From: Paracoccaceae bacterium
Lineage (GTDB): Bacteria; Pseudomonadota; Alphaproteobacteria; Rhodobacterales; Rhodobacteraceae
DNA: 64,000 bases
Assembly: GCA_028150825.1 (NCBI GenBank)
Contig: JAOGIM010000001.1
Coordinates: 202,828 to 266,827, forward strand
Direction: 5' to 3'
Within the stretch, counting starts at the first letter, position 1. Each line of letters opens with the position of its first letter. The notes beneath the pieces are model-generated. The model had not been told where the DNA came from. It did not search any database and worked only from the letters and a program-made list of their open reading frames with translations. The position numbers were made by a program, and so were the translations under genes. Below are positions 53,365-60,402 of the stretch, piece by piece.

Positions 53365-55473
53365 TCACTCATCTTCAGGAGCTCCAGAAACCGTACCTAT
53401 AACGTCAACTTTTTTAGTTTCCGGCAATTCTGTAAAAGATAAAACGTTCAAGTCAGCAAGGTGTGATCTGATAAGTTTGGCAAGCTTACGTCGGATGATA
53501 GGCGATACGATGAGAAAGGCAGTTTTGCCCTGAGCCATCTGTTCTTCTGCTATTTCAGCCAGTTTAGTCAAAAGAGTCTTTGACAGATTAGCGTCAATAA
53601 TCAAGTCTTCTTGCTGGTTCTGCCGGTCTGTATTAATCAAAACATTTTCAAAAGATGGCTCTAGTGTAATCACTGGGATTGGGTCTTTGTGCGACACGAT
53701 GCGCTGTAGGAGCAAAGGAACCAAATGAGTTCTGAGCGCTTCTGCTGTATCGGGTATACTGAGATTACGTCCAGAGAGCTCAGCGAGAACCTCTAGAATT
53801 TTGCGAATATCAGTTATAGGCAATTGTTCTTCGAGCAGACGTTTGATTATGGCTGTCAGATTATGGAGTGGAATGATTTTGGGTACGACAGATTCAACAA
53901 GGGTAGGACTTTCCTCGGCCAGTTTATCAACAATCTGCTTTATTTCATCCTGCCCAACCAATTCAGAGGCGTAAGTTTCGATCATACGGGTTAACTGAGT
54001 TGTAAGTACAGATTCAGGTTCAACCACTACATAACCGCGCGACTCGGCAAGAGCTCGTTGCGATTCTGTTATCCAATAAGCTTCTAACCCGAAAGTAGGT
54101 TCAATTACTTTTTCACCGTCCAAAGCCACAGAACTATCCCCAGTCGGTATCGTCAGAAGGCGTCCAGGATAGATTTTGTCCTCTGCAACAATTTTCTGAC
54201 CAATTTTAATCTGATAAAAGTTTGGCTCTAGGTTCAAGTCGTCTTTGATCCTAACGCTGGGAATAACAAAGCCCAAAGATTTGGAAATATCTTTTCGGAC
54301 TGCAGCAATCCTTCGCACTAAAAGACCATTTATCTCATCTTCGACCAAACTAATCAGCGGATAGCTTAATATAACGGATATCCGTGAATTATCAGCAATC
54401 TCGTCTGCCGTTACAATACCGTCATCATCTTCTTCGTCGAACTTAAGTTCGTTCGTTGAATCTCCATATTCTTCCTCATCGCGCCCTGCACGCGAAAGGT
54501 AATATCCAATCCCTGCTGACGCGATGGCAAATGTCAAAAAAAGCCCAGTTGGCATCCCCGGCACCATACCAATTATGCCAATCACGGCAGCAACAGGATA
54601 CCATGCCTGAGAAATTCCAATCTCACTTCCTATATGTTCGGCCATAGCCTGACTAGAGGAAACGCGCGTCACAATAATTGCAGTCCCAATGGCCAGCAGC
54701 AGAGAAGGAATTTGAGCGACAAGGCCATCGCCAATTGCCAGCAATATATAAAGTGAAGAGGCATCAGCGAGAGACAAGTCGTGCTGAGCCATTCCAATTG
54801 CGACGCCACCGATGATGTTAATTGCCAGAATTAGAATACCAGCAACAGCATCACCTTTTACAAATTTTGAAGCTCCATCCATAGCGCCATGAAAATCGGC
54901 TTCGCGTGCAACGTCGCTTCTTCTTTCAGTCGCTTCTTCAGAAGTAAGAACGCCAGCATTTAAGTCAGCATCAATAGCCATCTGCTTGCCAGGCATTGCA
55001 TCAAGAGTAAATCGAGCTGAAACTTCGGCAACGCGTCCTGCGCCTTTTGTAATAACGACTAGGTTAATAATTACCAAAATCGCGAAAACAAATATTCCAA
55101 CAACAAAATTACCTGCAATCACAAACGCTCCAAACGCTTCAATGACCTGCCCAGCAGCATCCGTTCCGTTATGCCCCTCAGCAAGAACTATCCGAGTCGA
55201 CGCAACATTTAAAGCTAGCCGTAAAACTGTCGCGACAAGCAGAAGAGTTGGAAAACTGGAAAAATCCAAAGGGCGAAATGTATGTATTGCTATCATTAAT
55301 ATGAGAAGAGAAAGAAGTATGTTTACTGTAAAAAATACATCTAAAAGAATTGTAGGTAACGGCAGAATCATCATCGCAACTATAAAAAGAATGCCGATAG
55401 GCAATATTGCGTCGGTTGCGTACTTGCGCGACTTTGCGAAAGTAAAGGAGTCTAAAACTGCCATGATTACCAA
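53365..55473 (-). CDS. flhA: Flagellar type III export gate protein FlhA
   Basis: A 702-residue export-gate protein: eight membrane spans in residues 20-330, with the FHIPEP-type signature NVASTRIVLAEGHNGTDAAG and RFTLDAMPGKQMAIDADLNA + GVLTSEEATERRSDVAREAD; the cytosolic domain from about 350 is complete and ends near the C-terminus with a SFTELPE motif. Length normal. Start could be ATG 55464 (AVLDSFTF). It is transcribed with flhF from a sigma-54 site at 55500. Confidence 0.96.
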   Translation of the reverse strand: MVIMAVLDSFTFAKSRKYATDAILPIGILFIVAMMILPLPTILLDVFFTVNILLSLLILMIAIHTFRPLDFSSFPTLLLVATVLRLALNVASTRIVLAEGHNGTDAAGQVIEAFGAFVIAGNFVVGIFVFAILVIINLVVITKGAGRVAEVSARFTLDAMPGKQMAIDADLNAGVLTSEEATERRSDVAREADFHGAMDGASKFVKGDAVAGILILAINIIGGVAIGMAQHDLSLADASSLYILLAIGDGLVAQIPSLLLAIGTAIIVTRVSSSQAMAEHIGSEIGISQAWYPVAAVIGIIGMVPGMPTGLFLTFAIASAGIGYYLSRAGRDEEEYGDSTNELKFDEEDDDGIVTADEIADNSRISVILSYPLISLVEDEINGLLVRRIAAVRKDISKSLGFVIPSVRIKDDLNLEPNFYQIKIGQKIVAEDKIYPGRLLTIPTGDSSVALDGEKVIEPTFGLEAYWITESQRALAESRGYVVVEPESVLTTQLTRMIETYASELVGQDEIKQIVDKLAEESPTLVESVVPKIIPLHNLTAIIKRLLEEQLPITDIRKILEVLAELSGRNLSIPDTAEALRTHLVPLLLQRIVSHKDPIPVITLEPSFENVLINTDRQNQQEDLIIDANLSKTLLTKLAEIAEEQMAQGKTAFLIVSPIIRRKLAKLIRSHLADLNVLSFTELPETKKVDVIGTVSGAPEDE

Positions 55474-55499
55474 TCAAATAATGTATCTTTTATAAACAA

Positions 55500-55516
55500 G
55501 GCAAAATTTGTGCCAA
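55500..55516 (-). promoter_or_regulatory. Sigma-54 promoter of flhA-flhF
   Basis: Minus strand reads TTGGCACAAATTTTGCC: -24 TGGCAC and -12 TTGC with GG and GC 10 bases apart, all invariant positions present. The GC lies about 28 bp before the flhA start. Confidence 0.85.
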
Positions 55517-55545
55517 TCTGTACTGCCCAAATATTTTAAAAAAAC

Positions 55546-55562
55546 TGGCATGAATTATGCTT
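55546..55562 (+). promoter_or_regulatory. Sigma-54 promoter of flgP operon
   Basis: TGGCATGAATTATGCTT: GG and GC 10 bases apart, -24 TGGCAT (5/6) and -12 ATGC. It faces flgP, whose TTG start is 37 bp downstream, and is back to back with the flhA sigma-54 site 30 bp away. Confidence 0.75.
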
Positions 55563-55596
55563 CATTTGTTTATAGAAAAGGCATGGAGATTGGAAA

Positions 55597-56151
55597 TTGC
55601 AACATTTTAAAGGAAGAAATGCGTTAGACAGAATAATTAAGCAAACGTTAGCTGCATCATTTGTAGCTCTAAGTCTAACGAGTTGCGACAGGGTCGGTTT
55701 GGATCTTGGATCGATTCCTCTTGTCGGAGAATACATGGGGCAATCAAATAGATCCGATGACGTTGAAACCATTGAAAGCGCAGTTCAAGCGACAGCGGCG
55801 ATCTCCCAGCCAAAGGTGAAAGTTGTCCCAACAATCACTGGCATGGGCTACGCTAGCGTCGCGTCTCAACCAGCAAAATCAGTAAACCAACGTAGGTTGA
55901 TGGCTATCCGTGCAGCTAGATTGGAAGCTATGCGAAACTTAACCGAACAAGTGCACGGCATACGTATCAATTCGCGAACAACCATAATTGACGCCATTGT
56001 GCAAAACGACTCACTTAGAGCCACGGTAGACGGCCTGATTGTCGGAGCTAAAACTGTTCGCATTAACCCGGTTGGAAGCGATACCTACGAAGTCGTTTTA
56101 GAGCTCGATCAGGCTCTCATAAATACCATCATGAAGGCTGCAAAAGGTTAA
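55597..56151 (+). CDS. flgP: Flagellar outer-membrane lipoprotein FlgP (LPP20 family)
   Basis: A 184-residue lipoprotein: signal with lipobox LTSC (Cys30), and LPP20-type region QRRLMAIRAARLEAMRNLTE + QVHGIRINSRTTIIDAIVQN. In Vibrio and Campylobacter FlgP forms part of the outer-membrane ring assembly around the L/P rings. TTG start at 55597 with GGAGA upstream; no ATG gives a signal peptide. Followed by flgT 3 bp later. Confidence 0.8.
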   Translation: MQHFKGRNALDRIIKQTLAASFVALSLTSCDRVGLDLGSIPLVGEYMGQSNRSDDVETIESAVQATAAISQPKVKVVPTITGMGYASVASQPAKSVNQRRLMAIRAARLEAMRNLTEQVHGIRINSRTTIIDAIVQNDSLRATVDGLIVGAKTVRINPVGSDTYEVVLELDQALINTIMKAAKG

Positions 56152-56154
56152 AAA

Positions 56155-57282
56155 ATGCAACTGTGCCAAAAATTTTTTAAACGGTTAACGGCAGCAAGCA
56201 TAACCGTGCTGATTTTGGCGGCTTCGGGAGCTTACGGCGCCAACGTAATCCAGATTTTAGCAACTGGCAGAGCAGCTATTTCAGAAGACATGACACAAAA
56301 AGCAAGGCGTCATGCTCTTGAAGATGCTCTCTACATGGCGGCTTTAAAAGTCGGTGCTGATATTTCAAGCACAGCTATAACGAGCCAGGGCGTTCTCGTT
56401 CGTGATGTAATAAAGTTGGATACAGAAGGACGACTAGTTGATTTTACAATCATTGGTGAAAAAAATACAGGTACCCATTACGAAGTAAAGCTTAACGCTT
56501 TCTTTGCCAAGAAAAGCAATGAATATTGCCCAAAACCTAGATACCCCAGCGTCACAATGTTGGCACCAAATATTGAAATTTCAGAAACAGTCGACTTTCG
56601 CTACACCGACTTAGCAGAGTTAATCGTTTTACAATTTAAAGATAGTTTTGAAAGTTCATATGCTGGCACAATCTTCACGGAGCCAACCATAAAAATAAAA
56701 GATATACAAAGTAACGCATCAAAACACTTGCTCTTCGACTATAATAGTATTCAAAGCGGAAATCTTTCGAGCGTAAGCGTTGATGGAGATTACCTGATCA
56801 ATACTAGCATAAACATGCGCATGGATGGACGTCGGATTGAAAGCCAATTACTGGTATTTGTATTAAACCAATCAGATTTAACCCCACTTTTAACTTTGGA
56901 ACAGGAATTTACATCAAATCTACATCTTAAGACACCTTTGCGAGCTATAAATGTGTTATGGCCAAAATGGCTTAATATCGAGCAAAATAAAATAACTCAA
57001 CTTTCCGCCACTATCAATGAAGCCTTTAATGATATTGCCTGCCGGCAGCTAGAAGCGAAGATAATGCTAGTTTCTGGCAAATTAAAATTGGGGATAGGAT
57101 CTAGCGCAGGCTTGAAAAATGGAAGCCTTGCTTATGTTACGCAAGGCCAGGAAAGCTGGGCCCTTTTAGAAGTCGCGTCAGTTACTGAAAACTCCTCGAC
57201 CCTTAGGCCAATAAACAATGTGCAAAACATTCAAAGGCTGGCCAATCAAAAAATTCGCTTTATCGAGGGAGCTTTGCGATGA
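56155..57282 (+). CDS. flgT: H-ring protein FlgT
   Basis: A 375-residue exported protein with signal peptide (1-28) and the three-part FlgT layout: N-domain (ARRHALEDALYMAALKVGAD, SRGVLVRD-like segment TSQGVLVRDVIKLDTEGRLV), a middle domain (MLAPNIEISETVDFRYTDLA), and a C-domain with SSAGLKNGSLAYVTQGQESW. FlgT builds the H ring that holds the stator partner MotX in Vibrio. It is encoded directly after FlgP and overlaps the LysM gene by 4 bp. Confidence 0.78.
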   Translation: MQLCQKFFKRLTAASITVLILAASGAYGANVIQILATGRAAISEDMTQKARRHALEDALYMAALKVGADISSTAITSQGVLVRDVIKLDTEGRLVDFTIIGEKNTGTHYEVKLNAFFAKKSNEYCPKPRYPSVTMLAPNIEISETVDFRYTDLAELIVLQFKDSFESSYAGTIFTEPTIKIKDIQSNASKHLLFDYNSIQSGNLSSVSVDGDYLINTSINMRMDGRRIESQLLVFVLNQSDLTPLLTLEQEFTSNLHLKTPLRAINVLWPKWLNIEQNKITQLSATINEAFNDIACRQLEAKIMLVSGKLKLGIGSSAGLKNGSLAYVTQGQESWALLEVASVTENSSTLRPINNVQNIQRLANQKIRFIEGALR

Positions 57283-57620
57283 AATATCTCAAACTTTTTT
57301 TGCTTTTCGTGGCCTTATCTGCAGGGATGGTGAATGCGGATGAAGCGTTTGTTATTTTGGAATACCGATCTTTGCAACACGGGTCAGGCGGTTCTGGCGG
57401 ACATTATCGCGTCCAGCGAGGAGATACCTTGGCAAAAATAGTTACCCGGCATTATGACCAGACTGGAAACCGTGATGAATTATTTCGAGAGATAGTTGCT
57501 GCAAATCCTCATGCCTTTGTAGGATCCAACCCTGATCGACTATTATCAGGAAGTGTTTTGAATATACCGAGTTCTGGATCCTCATCTGGGGGCAGGCGAG
57601 ATGATATTTACTTTTTTTAG
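57279..57620 (+). CDS. Exported LysM/FimV-like peptidoglycan-binding protein
   Basis: A 113-residue protein with signal peptide (1-20) and a LysM fold (HYRVQRGDTLAKIVTRHYDQ then LFREIVAANPHAFVGSNPDR and LLSGSVLNIP). The long loop with NPHAF and GSNPDRLLSG is the FimV-type version of LysM. It probably binds peptidoglycan close to the basal body. It overlaps flgT (ATGA) and flgA by 20 bp, so it is in the flgP-T-LysM-A-M operon. In Vibrio the corresponding place is held by flgO, which is unrelated in sequence. Confidence 0.72.
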   Translation: MKYLKLFLLFVALSAGMVNADEAFVILEYRSLQHGSGGSGGHYRVQRGDTLAKIVTRHYDQTGNRDELFREIVAANPHAFVGSNPDRLLSGSVLNIPSSGSSSGGRRDDIYFF

Positions 57621-58428
57621 AAAAATAATATTAGCTTTGTTTATTTTCAGCCTTTTAAGTGGGATGCTTCATGCGGCCGAACGTCTTACTGGCCAAGACA
57701 TCAAAAATATTTTAATTGAGCGGGCAAAGCAGGACGGAATCGATCTAGCACCGATCATAGCACCCCATAAAATTTTTAATGCTTGTGCACTCGAGCTGGA
57801 AATCATGCCACTTTTTGGCGATTGGAAGACATCGCAGGTCCGTTGCAGTGCTCCTCGTGCTTGGACAACAAATGTACGTTCTTTATTGCTTCAAGATGAA
57901 GTCGAAGCAACGGCAGTCGTCAAACTGAAGCAAATGCAAACAACTGTTAAGAAAATAGAGCCCGCGTTACTAACCCTTCGGGCCTTAGAACAAGAGCCAG
58001 TCGTCAAAAATATACTAAAAAAAAGAACTGTAAAATCATTCGATTATGTGGTTCTGCGGGAACCAGCCACAAAAGGAACGATCCTAAGCGATTTGAAGTA
58101 TTTGACGACAAAATCGTTTCAATACAAAGTTCGTGGTGGTTATACAAAAACAGAGCAAATTATTGGCCGAAAACTGAGAGCGTCAATGCCCGCTGACAAG
58201 CCTTTGCTTGCAAGACATTTGGCTACAGTTTACATTGTTGAAAAAAATGATATACTCACATTAGTTATTCAGCGTGGTGGAGTGAAAATATCAACTGAGG
58301 GAATAGCACTTTCAAATGGCCAGCTTGGCGAAACCATACTAGTCTCAAATGTTGATACGGGCGTAAAACTAAAAGTAAAAATAAAAAATTCGCACAAAGC
58401 GGAAATAATCACTAAACAATCTAAATAG
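57601..58428 (+). CDS. flgA: P-ring assembly chaperone FlgA
   Basis: A 275-residue exported protein (signal 1-25) with the two FlgA domains; the second is a SAF domain (SMPADKPLLARHLATVYIVE + KNDILTLVIQRGGVKISTEG) ending IKNSHKAEIITKQSK. It helps FlgI form the P ring. Genes for rod and rings are 20 kb away, but FlgA is grouped here with FlgM and FlgN-like genes, as in many polar flagellar systems. ATG start overlaps the LysM gene by 20 bp. Confidence 0.82.
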   Translation: MIFTFFRKIILALFIFSLLSGMLHAAERLTGQDIKNILIERAKQDGIDLAPIIAPHKIFNACALELEIMPLFGDWKTSQVRCSAPRAWTTNVRSLLLQDEVEATAVVKLKQMQTTVKKIEPALLTLRALEQEPVVKNILKKRTVKSFDYVVLREPATKGTILSDLKYLTTKSFQYKVRGGYTKTEQIIGRKLRASMPADKPLLARHLATVYIVEKNDILTLVIQRGGVKISTEGIALSNGQLGETILVSNVDTGVKLKVKIKNSHKAEIITKQSK

Positions 58429-58497
58429 AGTGTCGTTATGATATATGAAGAAGTAAAAGTTAACTCGCTGGGCGCCTAAAATTCTTGGAGTAAGGAA

Positions 58498-58836
58498 ATG
58501 GTTGATACAGTACAAAATCTTGTCGGTACAACGTCTTCGGTTATCATACCGGAGGCATCAAGTGCAGCTCAAGTGTCTACATCTGGATCCAGTCCAGCTG
58601 TAGAGGTCGGTGCTAACGCTCCAGCCCATGCTGTTACAGGATCCGACGGTCAAAGTGTAGCAGTAGACGTAAAATCCGTGATGGGAGATGTTGTGGCAGC
58701 AATGCAGAAGGCTGCTCCACCGATCAATATGGAAGCTGTGAATAGGCTTAAAGCTGAAATTGCTGCCAACAGTTACCCTGTAGATTACGATAAAATAACT
58801 GACGCAATGATATCTTCGTTGAACGAAATTGCGTAA
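58498..58836 (+). CDS. flgM: Anti-sigma-28 factor FlgM
   Basis: A 112-residue protein: disordered, Ser/Ala/Val-rich N-half and C-terminal FlgM motif VNRLKAEIAANSYPVDYDKI + TDAMISSLNE (residues about 81-110). It holds FliA (24.7-25.5 kb) inactive until the hook is finished and is then exported. The C-terminal motif matches the family well. Ribosome site AAGGA just before ATG; 69-bp gap from flgA. Confidence 0.88.
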   Translation: MVDTVQNLVGTTSSVIIPEASSAAQVSTSGSSPAVEVGANAPAHAVTGSDGQSVAVDVKSVMGDVVAAMQKAAPPINMEAVNRLKAEIAANSYPVDYDKITDAMISSLNEIA

Positions 58837-58847
58837 CGGCTTTAGTC

Positions 58848-59126
58848 TTGCCTGAAAGTAAAGCTAAACTCCTAGAGGGTTTGGTTATTGAAGCGGCGGA
58901 ATTAAAAAAACACCGTACCAGTGTTGATATATATTCTTGCAAATGCGCCGATATCATCGAGCGTATTCATTCCGCGTTAATTGGTGAAGATTTAAAAACT
59001 CTCTCTGAAAAACATTTGATTAGTATTAAGAAAATCAAAGAGATTTTGTCTATTGAAGAACAGTTTGCGACAGCATCAGCCGATAATCGCACCCCTAATT
59101 CTTGGAAAGATTTTTTAAATGATTGA
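58848..59126 (+). CDS. FlgN-like HAP chaperone candidate
   Basis: A 92-residue helical protein (AKLLEGLVIEAAELKKHRTS, SEKHLISIKKIKEILSIEEQ). Directly after flgM (11 bp), where flgN normally lies, and of similar helical type but shorter than FlgN (about 140). Start TTG 58848 is the only codon giving this length and lacks a clear ribosome site. Call is positional. Confidence 0.5.
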   Translation: MPESKAKLLEGLVIEAAELKKHRTSVDIYSCKCADIIERIHSALIGEDLKTLSEKHLISIKKIKEILSIEEQFATASADNRTPNSWKDFLND

Positions 59127-59502
59127 TGCATTGCCTCTTTGGTTCCAATTACTAAATCCTTTCTCTGAAAAGTTTTTTCACTATGCCTTGATAATAAATA
59201 TTTGTTTAACCGTCTTTTTGATTTTACAGAACATGCGCAATTACAAAGCATTCAAAGCTTATAAAACAAGAAATAATTGGAGTTCCAAATTATCTACTGA
59301 GACCAATGTCCAACCCGGTCCGTGGAAACAATATTCAGAGGATGATAACAAAGAAAGAGCAAAGAGCGAAAAAACTCGACTGGAACACGCTATAAAAATG
59401 ATTAGAGATGGATTCTCGCGACAGGAGATTATGAGTTCCATAAATATGGAAGCCAATTACATAGATCTTTTGTTTAAACACCATGAGCCCAAGAAGGGCT
59501 AA
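59119..59502 (+). CDS. DUF2802-like membrane protein
   Basis: A 127-residue protein with one membrane span (FFHYALIINICLTVFLILQN), a basic linker and a C-terminal helix-turn-helix-like end (LEHAIKMIRDGFSRQEIMSS, then NMEANYIDLLFKHH). The tail has the DUF2802 plan, a family found beside flagellar or chemotaxis genes in polar systems. Function unknown. Its ATG overlaps the preceding stop by 8 bp, so it is the last gene of the flgP...M operon. Confidence 0.55.
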   Translation: MIDALPLWFQLLNPFSEKFFHYALIINICLTVFLILQNMRNYKAFKAYKTRNNWSSKLSTETNVQPGPWKQYSEDDNKERAKSEKTRLEHAIKMIRDGFSRQEIMSSINMEANYIDLLFKHHEPKKG

Positions 59503-59504
59503 AT

Positions 59505-60143
59505 TCAATTTTTTCCTTCATCACTCCAATCAAATTCTGAAAACAAACGGGCTGCCTGTACTTGAGCTGCCATTAAATCTTCTGGCTCTATTTGACTTTC
59601 AATTTCGTCTCTTAAGTCAATGGCTCCTTTTAGTCCTATAGCTGCACCTAAAGATCTAAGCGCATAGGCTGAAACATAGTCAGGTTCGACAACAACTGTT
59701 AAATGAAATTCCGCCTTTTGCAAAATTACTTTCCGATCACTTTCTTCTATTCTTTTTTGTAAAATTTCCAATACTTCTGCCCGAATAATATCTTGTGTTT
59801 CATCCGGAATAATTGAAATTAGTCCAGCACTTAGATCTGATGCCTTAGAAACTCCACTTAGCTGGGATAACCAAGCCCACTTTAACGCCATTGGGTAATT
59901 TGATGGATGTCCCAATCCCTTTTTTAACAGTAATGCTAAATTATACTGTGCTTGATGATCATCCTGTTCCGCCAAAGACCGGAAAATAATAACTGCCGAT
60001 GAATAATCTTTGTCTCGTACTAAATTTACTGCCTTATTAAATTCGGAGACCTCAGAATAAGCGGTATCTACCCAGGCAAAAATTGTAATACAAAAAAAGC
60101 CTATCAGAATGGAATGTACTATACTGCCTTGTGTCTTTTTCAT
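59505..60143 (-). CDS. Exported Sel1/TPR-repeat protein, MotX-like candidate
   Basis: A 212-residue exported protein (signal about 1-30) with Sel1-like repeats (YSSAVIIFRSLAEQDDHQAQ + YNLALLLKKGLGHPSNYPMA). MotX of Vibrio, the T-ring protein that links the stator to the FlgT H ring, is also an exported Sel1 protein of about 210 residues. Given FlgP and FlgT next door, a T-ring or related stator-anchoring role is plausible, but the repeat is common and sequence identity to MotX is not evident. Divergent from flagellin. A weak sigma-28-like element (TAAA-N14-GCGATTAA) lies upstream. Confidence 0.55.
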   Translation of the reverse strand: MKKTQGSIVHSILIGFFCITIFAWVDTAYSEVSEFNKAVNLVRDKDYSSAVIIFRSLAEQDDHQAQYNLALLLKKGLGHPSNYPMALKWAWLSQLSGVSKASDLSAGLISIIPDETQDIIRAEVLEILQKRIEESDRKVILQKAEFHLTVVVEPDYVSAYALRSLGAAIGLKGAIDLRDEIESQIEPEDLMAAQVQAARLFSEFDWSDEGKN

Positions 60144-60273
60144 TTTTTACGCCTCTCTTCACATTTTGATGTAGCACTCCTTAAGACAATTTGTATCACA
60201 TCAAGTATAAACTCAATTAATCGCCTTAAAATATAAAATTTACTAGCGCCACAGTTTATTTTTACCCTTCTGC

Positions 60274-60300
60274 TAAACAATATTGCCACAACGCCGTTTA
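60274..60300 (+). promoter_or_regulatory. Sigma-28 promoter of flagellin
   Basis: TAAA (60274-60277), exactly 15 bases, then GCCGTTTA (60293-60300), a near-consensus sigma-28 promoter. The flagellin ATG at 60403 leaves a leader of about 95 bases. Confidence 0.85.
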
Positions 60301-60402
60301 CAAAGTTGATCTAACACTCGTAGGAAATTTTCTTGAGCGTTGGCATACCATGACGCTCAGCGTCGAACGGCCAAAAATATTGGTCAAGTTAGGAGAAACA
60401 CA

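Noticed and set aside
56160..56175. GTGCCA inside the flgT start
   Set aside because: Part of the coding sequence (MQLCQK); no -12 GC on the other strand.
58454..58481. Sigma-28-like TAAA-N16-GCCTAAAA before flgM
   Set aside because: The spacer is one base too long and transcription would start only about 10 bases before the ATG, inside the ribosome site region; left as unproven.
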